In this document: positions 1 through 5,533 of the stretch, piece by piece
How positions within the stretch are numbered: position 1 is the first letter of the stretch
Layout of the letters: every line of letters begins with the position of its first letter
From: Hydrogenophaga sp.
Lineage (GTDB): Bacteria > Pseudomonadota > Gammaproteobacteria > Burkholderiales > Burkholderiaceae_C
Length of the DNA: 10,159 nucleotides
NCBI GenBank assembly: GCA_018335615.1
Contig: JAGXRS010000286.1
Location: 1-10,159 of the forward strand
Direction of reading: 5' to 3'
The notes under the pieces: model-generated
Databases searched by the model: none
What the model saw: the letters and a program-made list of their open reading frames with translations, nothing else
Told to the model about the DNA's origin: nothing
Made by a program: the position numbers and the translations under genes

Positions 1-516
1 CCCGCCCCGCCGCCCCCACGACCCGTCGCCAAGCCTTCCACGCAGCCGCCGGCTCCTGCGGCACCGCGCCCGTTGGCCGTCCCAGATCCCACGCCCTCGC
101 TCAACGCTCCTAACGGCGTCATCGCACCCGAACCCGCCGCGCCGATCACCAGTGCATTTCCCAGTGAAGCACCGGTGGCCCTGGCTACCCCACCCGCACC
201 GCCCGCACCGCCTGCGCCACCGGCCCCCCCGCGCGTCGAGCTGCCTTCCAGCAGCGCCGAGTACCTGAACAACCCGCGCCCGCCCTACCCGCCCTTGTCC
301 AAACGCCTGGGCGAGCAAGGCCGGGTGGTGGTGCGGGTGTTCATTGACGCCAATGGCACCGCCAGCCAGGCGGAAATCCGCAGCTCCAGCGGCTACGAAC
401 GGCTGGATCAGACGGCCTTGCAAACCGTGCTGCGCTGGCGCTACGTGCCCGGCAAACGCAATGGCGTGGCCGAGGCCATGTGGTTCAACGTGCCGATCAG
501 TTTTGTTCTTGAATAA
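1..516 (+). CDS. tonB: TonB energy-transducing protein, 3' part (cut by the left edge)
   Basis: TonB carries the energy of the inner-membrane proton gradient, harvested by ExbB-ExbD, to outer-membrane receptors for iron chelates, haem and cobalamin. The frame is open from base 1, so the N-terminal membrane anchor lies outside the window. What remains is a long proline/alanine-rich linker typical of the periplasm-spanning part of TonB, including a PPAPPAPPAPPAPP run encoded around 198-230. A C-terminal TonB domain of about 80 residues follows (encoded from about 262). It opens with NPRPPYPPLSKRLGEQG and contains VVVRVFIDANGTASQAEI, a LDQTALQTVLRWRYVPG segment and the usual terminal beta strand (NVPISFVLE). 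It is followed after 25 bases by exbB, the usual partner. Internal TTG or GTG codons exist, but none is a credible start because the anchor must lie upstream. The family call is firm; which receptor it serves cannot be told from here. Confidence 0.93.
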   Translation, partial: PAPPPPRPVAKPSTQPPAPAAPRPLAVPDPTPSLNAPNGVIAPEPAAPITSAFPSEAPVALATPPAPPAPPAPPAPPRVELPSSSAEYLNNPRPPYPPLSKRLGEQGRVVVRVFIDANGTASQAEIRSSSGYERLDQTALQTVLRWRYVPGKRNGVAEAMWFNVPISFVLE

Positions 517-541
517 ACCCCTCATCTCGGAGTCTCTCAGC

Positions 542-1276
542 ATGGAAACGCAAATCGCCACGTCAGGTCTGGCCCACGTCTGGTCGCAAGGCGACTGGGT
601 CATCCGCACCGTCGCCCTGGTGCTACTGGCCATGTCGCTGGCCACCTGGATCATCATCCTGTGGAAGGCGCTGGACCAGCGCGCCCAGCGCGCCCAGGCC
701 AAGGGCGTCGAAGGCTTCTGGCACAGCGCCGACTTCGCCGAGGGCCTGGACAAGCTGGGCACGGCAGAAGGCAACCCGTTTCGAGCCGTGGCCATTGAGG
801 GCCGCGAGGCAAGCCGCCACATCCTGGGCAAAGACGGTCGCAACGGCACCCAGCTGCACGACAGCCTGGACGTGAGCGACTGGGTGGAGCGCTCGCTGCG
901 CAAGAGCGTCGACGACTTCCAGGCCCGGGCGCAGGCCGGCCTCTCCGTGCTGGCGTCGGTGGCGTCCACAGCCCCATTCGTGGGCTTGTTCGGCACCGTC
1001 TGGGGCATCTACCACGCCCTGCTGGGTATTGGCGCGGCCGGCCAGGTGAGCATCGACCAGGTGGCCGGCCCGATCGGCGAGGCGCTCATCATGACGGCGC
1101 TGGGTCTGGTCGTGGCCATTCCGGCGGTGCTGGGCTACAACGCGCTGCTGCGCGGCAACAAAGGCGTTCAGCACCAGCTCAACCGCTTCGCACACGATCT
1201 GCACGCCTACTTCGTCACCGGAGCCCGCGTGACGGCCGGGGGCGGGGGCAAGGTACTGCCCATGAAGAAAGCCTGA
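542..1276 (+). CDS. exbB: ExbB, proton channel subunit of the TonB energising complex
   Basis: The 244-residue protein is an inner-membrane MotA/TolQ/ExbB-family subunit that forms, with ExbD, the proton-driven motor acting on TonB. Three membrane segments can be read: about 20-43 (WVIRTVALVLLAMSLATWII), about 133-158 with the signature TAPFVGLFGTVWGI (143-156), and about 178-201 (EALIMTALGLVVAIPAVLGY). The large cytoplasmic loop between the first two is as expected for ExbB. Glu180, Thr185 and Thr152 sit where the family has its functional polar residues in the last two helices. The ATG at 542 is preceded by GGAG (529-532) nine bases upstream. An in-frame upstream extension into tonB exists but lacks both a suitable start and ExbB similarity. 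Its neighbours tonB and exbD are on the same strand, and exbD begins 13 bases after the stop, so the three are very probably one operon. TolQ is the main alternative, but the tonB/exbD/hemP context favours ExbB. Confidence 0.94.
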   Translation: METQIATSGLAHVWSQGDWVIRTVALVLLAMSLATWIIILWKALDQRAQRAQAKGVEGFWHSADFAEGLDKLGTAEGNPFRAVAIEGREASRHILGKDGRNGTQLHDSLDVSDWVERSLRKSVDDFQARAQAGLSVLASVASTAPFVGLFGTVWGIYHALLGIGAAGQVSIDQVAGPIGEALIMTALGLVVAIPAVLGYNALLRGNKGVQHQLNRFAHDLHAYFVTGARVTAGGGGKVLPMKKA

Positions 1277-1289
1277 GGAGCACGCCACC

Positions 1290-1700
1290 ATGGCCATCGG
1301 AACACAGGAAGACAGCGACACCATGCTGGGCGAGATCAACATGATCCCGTTCATCGACGTGATGCTGGTGCTGCTGATCATCTTCATCATCACCGTGCCC
1401 GTCATCAAACACGCGGTGAACGTGGACTTGCCGCAGGCGAGCAACGAGCGGGTGCTGGACAAGCCCGAGAACATCCGGCTCAGCGTGGATGCGGACGGTC
1501 GCTACTTCTGGAACGACCAGGCCGTCGACGACGTCGAGGTCGAACGTCGCCTGGCCTCGGCGGCGGCGCAGCAGCCGCAGCCGGAACTGCACATCCGCGG
1601 GGACAAGGCGGTGCGCTACGAGCGCGTGGCCATGGTCATGGCGGCGGCCCAGCGAGCCGGCGTGCGCAAGATCGGGTTCATCACCGAGCCCGCGAACTGA
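1290..1700 (+). CDS. exbD: ExbD, proton channel subunit of the TonB energising complex
   Basis: This is a 136-residue ExbD/TolR-family protein with one membrane pass and a periplasmic domain. The N-terminus has the family signature EINMIPFIDVMLVLLIIFII (residues 15-34). Asp23 within it is the proton-carrying aspartate, equivalent by motif to Asp25 of E. coli ExbD. The periplasmic part shows the usual VDLPQA after the helix and a folded C-terminal domain with LHIRGDKAVRYERVAMVMAAAQRAG. Length is normal for the family. AGGAG (1276-1280), which overlaps the exbB stop codon, lies nine bases before the ATG, so translation of exbB and exbD is probably coupled. Together with tonB and exbB it completes the energy-transduction motor. 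Confidence 0.94.
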   Translation: MAIGTQEDSDTMLGEINMIPFIDVMLVLLIIFIITVPVIKHAVNVDLPQASNERVLDKPENIRLSVDADGRYFWNDQAVDDVEVERRLASAAAQQPQPELHIRGDKAVRYERVAMVMAAAQRAGVRKIGFITEPAN

Positions 1701-1723
1701 CTTTTCTAGAGGAGCAGCGCAGC

Positions 1724-1924
1724 ATGTCACCCGACGAATGCACCCTTCAGCAAAACAGCCGCCTGGGTAGCCAAGCCACCCCTGGCGGGGCATCGCCGCA
1801 GGCCGAGCCTGCCGTGAGCAGCCAGACCCTGCTGCGCGGGCAGAAGGCCGTGGCGATCGAACACAACGGCGAGGTCTACCGCCTGCAGCACACCCGGGCT
1901 GGCAAGCTCATTCTGACGAAATGA
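1724..1924 (+). CDS. hemP: HemP/HmuP-family haemin uptake protein
   Basis: This small 66-residue protein matches the HemP/HmuP family in its C-terminal half: SSQTLLRGQKAVAIEHNGEVYRL followed by QHTRAGKLILTK. The ending LILTK is the hallmark of the family. Residues 1-31 are low-complexity and poorly conserved in kind. Family members lie in haem-uptake and iron-regulated loci; in rhizobia HmuP acts as a co-activator of the haem receptor operon, so a regulatory role is possible. The start is well supported by TAGAGGAG (1707-1714), nine bases upstream. It lies 23 bases after exbD on the same strand and is probably the last gene of a tonB-exbB-exbD-hemP operon. The haem receptor and haem transporter genes that often neighbour hemP are not seen downstream. 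No Fur-like site can be judged, since the operon promoter is outside the window. Confidence 0.9.
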   Translation: MSPDECTLQQNSRLGSQATPGGASPQAEPAVSSQTLLRGQKAVAIEHNGEVYRLQHTRAGKLILTK

Positions 1925-1949
1925 AGCGGTCCGCAGACCGCTGAACCCT
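1925..1949 (+). terminator. Hairpin after hemP, possible weak terminator
   Basis: Directly after the hemP stop, AGCGGTC (1925-1931) pairs perfectly with GACCGCT (1936-1942) across the four-base loop CGCA. Only a short, impure pyrimidine run (CCCTTTC) follows a few bases later, so it is a poor intrinsic terminator by T-tract. It may act as a 3' stabilising hairpin instead. Confidence 0.45.
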
Positions 1950-2034
1950 TTCATCGTGGGGCGACCCGGCTGCGCGTCGCCGGTGTCGTTGTTGACCAGC
2001 CAGGGCGCCGCCGAGGCGCCGATAGCCAGGTCTT

Positions 2035-2064
2035 TTTTCCGGGAGCGCGGGCACACCCGGAAAA
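2035..2064. repeat. 9-bp perfect inverted repeat in the hemP/GlcG convergent gap
   Basis: TTTTCCGGG (2035-2043) and CCCGGAAAA (2056-2064) are perfect reverse complements around a 12-base loop. The repeat begins seven bases beyond the stop codon of the minus-strand GlcG/HbpS gene. The A and T runs lie on the wrong sides for a classical intrinsic terminator on either strand (T before, A after). A 3' stabilising hairpin is the simplest reading. Confidence 0.6.
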
Positions 2065-2070
2065 TGCCCT

Positions 2071-2478
2071 TCAAAGACCGATGGCCGAGATGCCGGCGCG
2101 CGCAATCTGCGCGTCTTCGCTGGACTTCACGCCGCTGACCCCCACCGCACCAATGCACTGGCCGTCCTTCAACACGGGGACGCCCCCCTCCAGCAGGCCG
2201 GCCACGCCAGGAGCACTCAGGAACGACACACGTCCCTGGTTGATCACGTCCTCGTATACCTTGCTTTCCCGGCGCCCCAGCGCGGCGGTATGGGCCTTGG
2301 CCGGTGCAATGTGAGCGGAAATGGCGGGGGCTCCATCCAGGCGCTGGAGCCACAGCAGGTGGCCTCCGTCGTCCACAATGGCGATGGTGACAGCCCAGTT
2401 GTTCTGTAACGCCTCGGCCTCAGCCGCTGCGGCGATTTGCCTGACGTCGGCGATTTCGAGAACAGCTTTGTTTTTCAT
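2071..2478 (-). CDS. GlcG/HbpS-family protein (possible haem-binding protein)
   Basis: The 135-residue protein belongs to the GlcG/HbpS (haem-degrading domain) family by its motif string: VDDGGHLLWLQRLDGAP (35-51), KAHTAA (61-66), LEGGVPV (96-102), then IGAVGVSGVKSSEDAQIARAG (109-129, with an S-EDA-IA-AG pattern). Length is normal for a single-domain member. There is no signal peptide, so it is expected in the cytoplasm, unlike secreted HbpS of Streptomyces. Family members include the haem-binding HbpS and GlcG of the glycolate locus, and many have no proven function, so haem binding here is an inference. Proximity to tonB-exbBD-hemP makes it attractive, but the gene is on the opposite strand and cannot share their transcript. 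AAGGAA (2486-2491 on the plus axis) lies seven bases before the ATG. The gap upstream holds strong palindromes that may regulate it. Confidence 0.82.
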   Translation of the reverse strand: MKNKAVLEIADVRQIAAAAEAEALQNNWAVTIAIVDDGGHLLWLQRLDGAPAISAHIAPAKAHTAALGRRESKVYEDVINQGRVSFLSAPGVAGLLEGGVPVLKDGQCIGAVGVSGVKSSEDAQIARAGISAIGL

Positions 2479-2502
2479 GAACTTTTTCCTTGTTGAAATG
2501 TC

Positions 2503-2508
2503 TTATTA
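2503..2508 (-). promoter_or_regulatory. Possible -10 element for the GlcG/HbpS gene
   Basis: On the minus strand this reads TAATAA in an AT-rich patch 24 bases before the start codon. No convincing -35 hexamer is found at the right distance, so this is a weak call. Confidence 0.25.
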
Positions 2509-2514
2509 ACCGTC

Positions 2515-2526
2515 TGGCAGCTGCCA
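2515..2526. repeat. Perfect 12-bp palindrome upstream of the GlcG/HbpS gene
   Basis: TGGCAGCTGCCA is its own reverse complement with no spacer. It lies 36-48 bases before the start of the minus-strand GlcG/HbpS gene, in a position suitable for an operator overlapping a promoter. It is five bases away from a second, longer inverted repeat. Confidence 0.6.
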
Positions 2527-2531
2527 TGCTG

Positions 2532-2563
2532 CTGCACAGGGAGCATAACCATACCCTGTGCAG
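2532..2563. repeat. 10-bp perfect inverted repeat in the divergent intergenic region
   Basis: CTGCACAGGG (2532-2541) and CCCTGTGCAG (2554-2563) are exact reverse complements separated by 12 bases (AGCATAACCATA). The repeat lies between the divergent GlcG/HbpS gene (about 54 bases from its start) and the BI-1/YccA gene (about 158 bases from its start). There is no T-tract, so a terminator is unlikely. A dimeric regulator site is the more natural reading, but the regulator cannot be named. Confidence 0.65.
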
Positions 2564-2636
2564 GTAGGTTCTGCACCCCCCACCCAATTCGCCGTTGCCT
2601 GTGTCCTGGGACGGTGGCCAGTGGAGCAGAGCACCC

Positions 2637-2642
2637 TACAAT
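2637..2642 (+). promoter_or_regulatory. Possible -10 element for the BI-1/YccA gene
   Basis: TACAAT is five-sixths of the TATAAT consensus and would give a leader of roughly 70 bases before the ATG at 2722. The -35 region at 16-18 bases upstream does not resemble TTGACA, so this is a -10-only match. Confidence 0.35.
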
Positions 2643-2706
2643 GCGCCCACGCCACCGGTGAACCCATTCGGGGACACCTTTTTATTCGTTTCAGTTTCAG
2701 TCGTTG

Positions 2707-2712
2707 AAGGAG
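2707..2712 (+). promoter_or_regulatory. Ribosome-binding site fixing the BI-1/YccA start
   Basis: AAGGAG lies nine bases before the ATG at 2722. It excludes the in-frame TTG at 2704, because that codon would lie upstream of the ribosome-binding site. Confidence 0.85.
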
Positions 2713-2721
2713 ATCACCGCC

Positions 2722-3417
2722 ATGACCGACCACGTCCACAACAGCGGCCGCTTTGGTCACGCCGTCTCGACGCCCGCATCCCGCAACCGGGTGATGCGCA
2801 ACACCTACTGGCTGCTCGCCTTGTCCATGCTGCCCACGGTGCTGGGGGCCTGGATCGGTGTGCAGACCGGCATCACCGCCTCGCTGACGGGCGGCCTGGG
2901 CCTCATCGTCTTCCTGGGCGGCGCCTTCGGGTTCATGTTCGCGATCGAGAAGACCAAGAACTCGGCCGCGGGCGTACCCGTGCTGCTGGCCTTCACCTTC
3001 TTCATGGGCCTGATGCTGTCGCGCATGCTGGCCATGGTGCTGGGTTTCAGCAACGGCTCCAGCCTGGTGATGACCGCGTTCGGTGGCACAGCCGGCGTGT
3101 TCTTCGTCATGGCGAACCTGTCCACCGTGATCAAGCGCGATCTGTCGGGCATGGGCAAGTGGCTGTTCGTGGGCGCGCTGGCCATCATGGTGGGCGCGAT
3201 CATCAATGTGTTCGTGGGCAGCACCGCGGGCATGGCCGCCATCGCCACGCTGGCCATCATCGTCTTCAGCATGTACCTGCTGTACGACCTCAAGCGCATC
3301 GTGGACGGCGGCGAAACGAACTACGTGACCGCCACCCTCGGCCTGTACCTGAGCCTGTTCAACATCTTCCAGAGCCTGCTGGCCCTTCTCGGCATTTTCG
3401 GCGGCGAGCGCGACTGA
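2722..3417 (+). CDS. Bax inhibitor-1 / YccA family inner-membrane protein
   Basis: The 231-residue, strongly hydrophobic protein has seven likely membrane helices (about 27-46, 53-74, 84-107, 113-134, 146-166, 169-188, 203-225). It carries the family motif YDLKRIVDGGETNY (188-201). Bacterial members include E. coli YccA, a modulator and substrate of the FtsH protease, and Bacillus YetJ, a pH-sensitive calcium leak channel. The segment LGLYLSLFNIFQSLLALLGIF (206-226) resembles the YccA branch. Ser211 sits where YetJ and animal BI-1 have the second aspartate of their di-aspartyl pH sensor; Asp189 at the end of helix six is kept. The hydrophilic N-terminus of about 25 residues is consistent with the cytosolic tail that FtsH needs on YccA. 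Role in stress or protease control is inferred from the family. The gene stands alone, with a good terminator behind it. Confidence 0.9.
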   Translation: MTDHVHNSGRFGHAVSTPASRNRVMRNTYWLLALSMLPTVLGAWIGVQTGITASLTGGLGLIVFLGGAFGFMFAIEKTKNSAAGVPVLLAFTFFMGLMLSRMLAMVLGFSNGSSLVMTAFGGTAGVFFVMANLSTVIKRDLSGMGKWLFVGALAIMVGAIINVFVGSTAGMAAIATLAIIVFSMYLLYDLKRIVDGGETNYVTATLGLYLSLFNIFQSLLALLGIFGGERD

Positions 3418-3426
3418 TCACGCCTG

Positions 3427-3446
3427 CCGGGCTGAATGCCCGGTTT
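3427..3446 (+). terminator. First hairpin after the BI-1/YccA gene
   Basis: CCGGGC (3427-3432) pairs with GCCCGG (3438-3443) over a five-base loop, followed by TTT. The stem is compact and GC-rich, nine bases after the stop. It is a weak terminator alone but forms a tandem with the next hairpin. Confidence 0.55.
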
Positions 3447-3448
3447 CC

Positions 3449-3480
3449 AAAGAAAAAGGACGCATGCGTCCTTTTTCTTT
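3449..3480. terminator. Bidirectional intrinsic terminator, perfect 32-bp palindrome
   Basis: The 32 bases are exactly self-complementary around the centre 3464/3465. The core GGACGCATGCGTCC is flanked by AAAGAAAAA on the left and TTTTTCTTT on the right. This gives a GC-rich stem with a T-rich 3' side on both strands, the layout of a bidirectional Rho-independent terminator. It ends transcription of the BI-1/YccA gene and shields the next gene. Confidence 0.9.
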
Positions 3481-3560
3481 GTCTGTACGGTTCATCCTGG
3501 GCAATTTGTCTGCACGCCGGGTCAAGTTACCCGCTGCCAAGCCGACAACATGGGTATCCC

Positions 3561-3564
3561 GAGG
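3561..3564 (+). promoter_or_regulatory. Ribosome-binding site favouring the lipoprotein start at 3574
   Basis: GAGG nine bases before the ATG at 3574 fits better than anything before the in-frame ATG at 3550. The resulting N-terminus is a compact lipoprotein signal. Confidence 0.55.
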
Positions 3565-3573
3565 TACCTGCTC

Positions 3574-3936
3574 ATGCGACACCCCGCCCTCTCCCTCTGC
3601 CTGATTGGCACCGCCACGCTGTTGGCCGGTTGCGAAGCACTGGGCATTGAAACCGCCACCCAGGTATCAGCCAAAAAAGAGGCCGAGGCACGCGCCATCG
3701 GCAGCGCGTGCCGGCATGCGGTCCGCAGCATCGAAGACTGCTTCGGCAGCAACCCCAAGGCGGGCAAGGCCGCGGTGTTTGCCGGCTGGAAAGACATGGA
3801 CCAGTACATGCGCGACAACGAAATTGTCGGCATGCCGTCCCCGCCCGGCGCTTCACGGTCCAGCCCTGCCGAGACGGTGGAGACGGGCCCTGTGCAAGAC
3901 GCGGACGCGACCGACCGGAAATCCCGCCGCTCCTGA
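3574..3936 (+). CDS. Small predicted lipoprotein of unknown function
   Basis: The 120-residue protein begins with a classic lipoprotein signal: MRHP, a hydrophobic stretch (ALSLCLIGTATL) and the lipobox LAGC with the lipidated Cys at residue 20. The mature part is about 101 residues. After a charged helix-like stretch (SAKKEAEARAIGSACRHAV) it has EDCFGSNPKAGKAAVFAGWKDMDQYMRDN, and Cys46 and Cys56 could form a disulphide in the periplasm. The last 30 residues are polar and look disordered. Residue 21 is Glu, not Asp, so no inner-membrane retention signal is obvious. The FAGWKDMDQYM block feels like a conserved lipoprotein of Burkholderiales, but I cannot name a family or function. An alternative start at 3550 would add eight residues. 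It is isolated: a strong terminator lies upstream and rlmD converges on it downstream. Confidence 0.75.
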   Translation: MRHPALSLCLIGTATLLAGCEALGIETATQVSAKKEAEARAIGSACRHAVRSIEDCFGSNPKAGKAAVFAGWKDMDQYMRDNEIVGMPSPPGASRSSPAETVETGPVQDADATDRKSRRS

Positions 3937-3984
3937 TCGCACGCGCTCGCCGGCGCGCAGCGGTCAGTGCATGCGGGCAGCAGT

Positions 3985-5433
3985 TCAGGCCAGTTCGAAC
4001 ACCGCCATGCTCTCGACGTGGGCTGTGTGCGGGAACATGTTCACCACGCCCGCGGCGGTGCAGTGGTAGCCCGCGACATTGACCAGCAAACCGGCATCGC
4101 GCGCCAGCGTCGCCGGGTTGCAGCTCACATAGACGATGCGCCGGGGCGGTGCCCAGCCCTGCCGTCGCTCGGGCTGCTGGTGCAGGTCGGCCAGTGCCTT
4201 GGACAGTGCAAACGCACCTTCGCGGGGCGGGTCCACCAGCCACTTGTCGGCCGTGCCGTCGGCCACCAGCTGCTCGGGGGTCATCTCGAACAGGTTGCGC
4301 GCCACGAACGCCGTAGGTGCCAGCGGCTCCACGCGAGTGGCCTGGTTGCCCGCCAGGTTCTCACGCGAACGCGCCACCAGCAGTTCGCTGCCTTCGATGC
4401 CGACCACCTCACCTGCCGTGGTGGCGATGGGCAAGGTGAAATTGCCCAGTCCGCAGAACCAGTCGATCACGCGCTCATTCTTCCGTGCGTCCAGCAGCCG
4501 CAGGGCACGCGACACCAGCACCCGGTTGATGTGCGGGTTCACCTGCGTGAAGTCGGTGGGCTTGAAGGGCATGGTGATGCCGAAATCGGGCAAGCGATAA
4601 GAGAGCGTCGGGCCACCCTCGTCCATCAGCCTGACCGTGTCAGGGCCCTTCGCCTGCAACCACCACTGCACGCCGTGACGCGCGCCGAAGGCGCGCAGCC
4701 GGTCCAGGTCGGCAGTGGACAGGGGCTCCAGGTGCCGCAGCACCAAGGCCGTCACCTCGTCGCCGCACGCCAGCTCGATCTGCGGGCAGGTCTCGCGGGC
4801 CTCCATGCCGAAGATGAGTTCGCGCAAGGGCATCAGCAAGGCGCTGACATGGGGCGGCAGCACGGGGCAGACCTTCATGTCGGCCACATAGCGGCTCTTG
4901 CGCTCATGAAAGCCGATCAGCACCTCGCCTTTCTTGTGCACATAGCGCACCGAGAGGCGCGCGCGGTAGCGGTAGCCCCAGGCCGGACCCTCGATAGGCC
5001 GCAACAAAGTCTGCGCCTTCACCTTGCCCAGGTGCCAGAGGTTGTCTTCCAGCACCCGCTGTTTCACCGCGACCTGGGCCGTCTCGTGCAGGTGCTGCAT
5101 CTTGCAGCCTCCGCAGGCACCGGCGTGCAGGCCGAAGTGGGGGCAGCCAGGACGCACCCGCTGGGACGATTCGCGGTGGATGGCGGTGACCACACCCGCC
5201 TCCCAGTTGTTCTTTTTGCGGTGCACATTGGTGCTGACCAGCTCGAACGGCAGGGCGCCTTCGATGAACACGACCTTGCCGTCGGGGCGGCGGGCGATGC
5301 CCTGGGCATCGATGTCGATAGACTCGACGGCCAGCCAGCCGTCGGGCAGGGCATCGGCAGGAGCAGGTGCGACGGCCTCAGGGTCGCGGGCGGTGGTCAG
5401 GAGGCTGTTTTCGTGGAGAAGGGGGGCAGTCAT
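3985..5433 (-). CDS. rlmD: RlmD (RumA), 23S rRNA m5U1939 methyltransferase
   Basis: The enzyme transfers a methyl group from S-adenosylmethionine to C5 of U1939 in 23S rRNA. The 482-residue protein has a TRAM-like N-terminal domain (about 30-90), then the iron-sulphur cluster cysteines Cys97, Cys107, Cys110 and Cys189. The C-terminal methyltransferase domain shows FTQVN (295-299), the SAM loop DWFCGLGNFTLP (324-335), DPPR (401-404), SCNPATLARD (437-446) with catalytic Cys438, and HVESMAVFE (472-480) with the general-base Glu474. All residues needed for activity are present. It is longer than E. coli RumA (433 residues), mainly through an Ala/Pro-rich N-terminus and small loop insertions. The start is bounded by an in-frame stop only five codons upstream. 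There is no clear Shine-Dalgarno sequence; a -10-like hexamer lies six bases before the ATG. It follows nlpD on the same strand after 100 bases. RlmC and TrmA are alternatives, but the four-cysteine cluster and length favour RlmD. Confidence 0.93.
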   Translation of the reverse strand: MTAPLLHENSLLTTARDPEAVAPAPADALPDGWLAVESIDIDAQGIARRPDGKVVFIEGALPFELVSTNVHRKKNNWEAGVVTAIHRESSQRVRPGCPHFGLHAGACGGCKMQHLHETAQVAVKQRVLEDNLWHLGKVKAQTLLRPIEGPAWGYRYRARLSVRYVHKKGEVLIGFHERKSRYVADMKVCPVLPPHVSALLMPLRELIFGMEARETCPQIELACGDEVTALVLRHLEPLSTADLDRLRAFGARHGVQWWLQAKGPDTVRLMDEGGPTLSYRLPDFGITMPFKPTDFTQVNPHINRVLVSRALRLLDARKNERVIDWFCGLGNFTLPIATTAGEVVGIEGSELLVARSRENLAGNQATRVEPLAPTAFVARNLFEMTPEQLVADGTADKWLVDPPREGAFALSKALADLHQQPERRQGWAPPRRIVYVSCNPATLARDAGLLVNVAGYHCTAAGVVNMFPHTAHVESMAVFELA

Positions 5434-5439
5434 CCCCCG

Positions 5440-5445
5440 ATTGTC
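5440..5445 (-). promoter_or_regulatory. Extended -10 element directly before rlmD
   Basis: On the minus strand this is GACAAT preceded by TGA, an extended -10 arrangement (TG, one base, hexamer). It ends six bases before the ATG, so transcription would begin at or beside the start codon. The -35 match at a 17-base spacer is weak (CTGCAA). Confidence 0.4.
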
Positions 5446-5533
5446 TCAGGCCGATCAGCCGGTTGCAGACCGCGCGGCGCAAGCCAGCGCCCGGACGACC
5501 AGATCGTGATCGCCTGGCACCATGCGCCCGGGC

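Noticed and set aside
188..232. Repetitive CCGCC-type bases, possible tandem repeat element
   Set aside because: This is the coding sequence of the proline/alanine-rich TonB linker, where such repeats are normal.
344..541. In-frame upstream extension of exbB into tonB
   Set aside because: The extension is a shadow of the TonB C-terminal domain; ExbB similarity and a GGAG site support the ATG at 542.
623..1474. Long minus-strand open frames opposite exbB and exbD
   Set aside because: They are shadows of GC-rich coding DNA with His/Arg/Val-rich, domain-free translations.
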